Positions 6,048 through 6,468 of a stretch of DNA of 6,468 nucleotides are shown piece by piece; the first letter of the stretch is position 1; each line of letters starts with the position of its first letter. The translations under genes and the position numbers were made by a program. Source of the stretch: Candidatus Omnitrophota bacterium (lineage in GTDB: Bacteria; Omnitrophota; Gorgyraeia; Duberdicusellales; 4484-171); NCBI GenBank assembly GCA_014728785.1, contig WJKZ01000057.1:1-6468 (forward strand), written 5' to 3'. The notes under the pieces were generated by a model. That model made no database searches and was not told the DNA's origin. It worked only from the letters and a program-made list of their open reading frames with translations.

Positions 6048-6468
6048 TTATCCGTCCCTTATCTTTAAAGTATATCTCTTCTTTTTCTCTACAAAATCAA
6101 AGAAATCACTAAGGTGTAACTTGCAAGGCGTATAATACCTGTTTGTGATTTTATCCTGCATATCCTTATGGTATTTTATAAAAGAACCTAAATCACGGGG
6201 GTATTTATCCTCATCAACCCCGATTAATGCACCGGTTTTTCTGGCACGTTTTACAAGTGAGTTCCATTTTTCAATCGATACCGAACCGATACCTTCAACT
6301 GCATTCGACATTACCATTAGATATATCTCATCATAGCCTCTGCTCCTTTTTATGTATTTCTCTGCGGCTCTTAGAGAATTCACGGTGTTAAAGGCCATCC
6401 AGAAAGGAATAGAACCTGTCTTTGCGGCCCAGAAAGGCTCAATCAGGGAAAAGCACTCTACAAGCAGG
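6048..6468 (-). CDS. Hypothetical protein, N-terminus beyond the right edge (partial)
   Basis: I do not recognise this protein. The longest Met-started ORF begins at 6398, but that ATG has no ribosome-binding site and the same frame stays open through 6468. The upstream codons read as a plausible protein segment (LLVECFSLIEPFWAAKTGS and on), so the gene almost certainly begins outside the window. The visible 140 codons are largely soluble and basic near the end (VEKKKRYTLKIRDG). They include a segment with a DEDKYPRDLGSF patch and a CKLHLSDFFDF patch. No signal peptide, membrane helix or known catalytic motif is evident in the visible part. It leads an apparent operon with the TM2-like and lipoprotein genes. 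Confidence 0.7.
   Translation of the reverse strand, partial: LLVECFSLIEPFWAAKTGSIPFWMAFNTVNSLRAAEKYIKRSRGYDEIYLMVMSNAVEGIGSVSIEKWNSLVKRARKTGALIGVDEDKYPRDLGSFIKYHKDMQDKITNRYYTPCKLHLSDFFDFVEKKKRYTLKIRDG

Noticed and set aside
1..6468. Mobile element, CRISPR array, tRNA or rRNA
   Set aside because: No transposase or integrase motif, no regularly spaced repeats and no cloverleaf-like sequence were seen on either strand.

Overview
All recognisable genes in this window lie on the minus strand, so transcription runs from the right end to the left. The DNA is moderately AT-rich by eye and uses ordinary bacterial signals: Shine-Dalgarno sequences, sigma70-like promoters and ATGA gene overlaps. A lipoprotein with a clear lipobox and a periplasmic-type ZnuA suggest a didermal, possibly uncultivated bacterium. 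I cannot assign a phylum from the sequence alone.

Right part (about 5144-6468): a truncated gene of unknown function enters from the right edge. It is followed, 8 bases on, by a small polytopic membrane protein with a TM2-like N-terminus, and then, about 32 bases on, by a small lipoprotein. The spacing suggests one operon, perhaps an envelope-related one. No function can be named for the group.

Middle (about 2946-5058): a stand-alone Mth938/DUF498-type protein comes first. After it lies a 177-base AT-rich gap with short direct and inverted repeats and a good extended -10 promoter. That promoter would drive a two-gene unit of a GNAT acetyltransferase and an M20-family (ArgE/DapE-like) metallohydrolase, 10 bases apart.

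Left part (1-2950): this is the best understood region, a four-gene metal-uptake operon. It runs Fur-family regulator, ZnuA/TroA-type binding protein, ABC ATPase, family-3 ABC permease. Every junction overlaps (4, 4 and 8 bases), so translation is tightly coupled. A promoter with two candidate operator palindromes sits just upstream of the regulator. The simplest model is an autoregulated zinc (or possibly manganese) import operon: the regulator senses metal and represses, the binding protein captures the ion outside the inner membrane, and the ATPase and permease move it in. The permease runs off the left edge.

I found no CRISPR array, RNA gene, transposase or phage gene, and no clearly new multi-gene system. 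The points most worth a second look are a CxxC loop in the ZnuA-like protein where zinc-specific relatives often have a His-rich loop, the candidate operators, the repeats between 4561 and 4728, the acetyltransferase/deacylase pair, and the unidentified right-hand genes.
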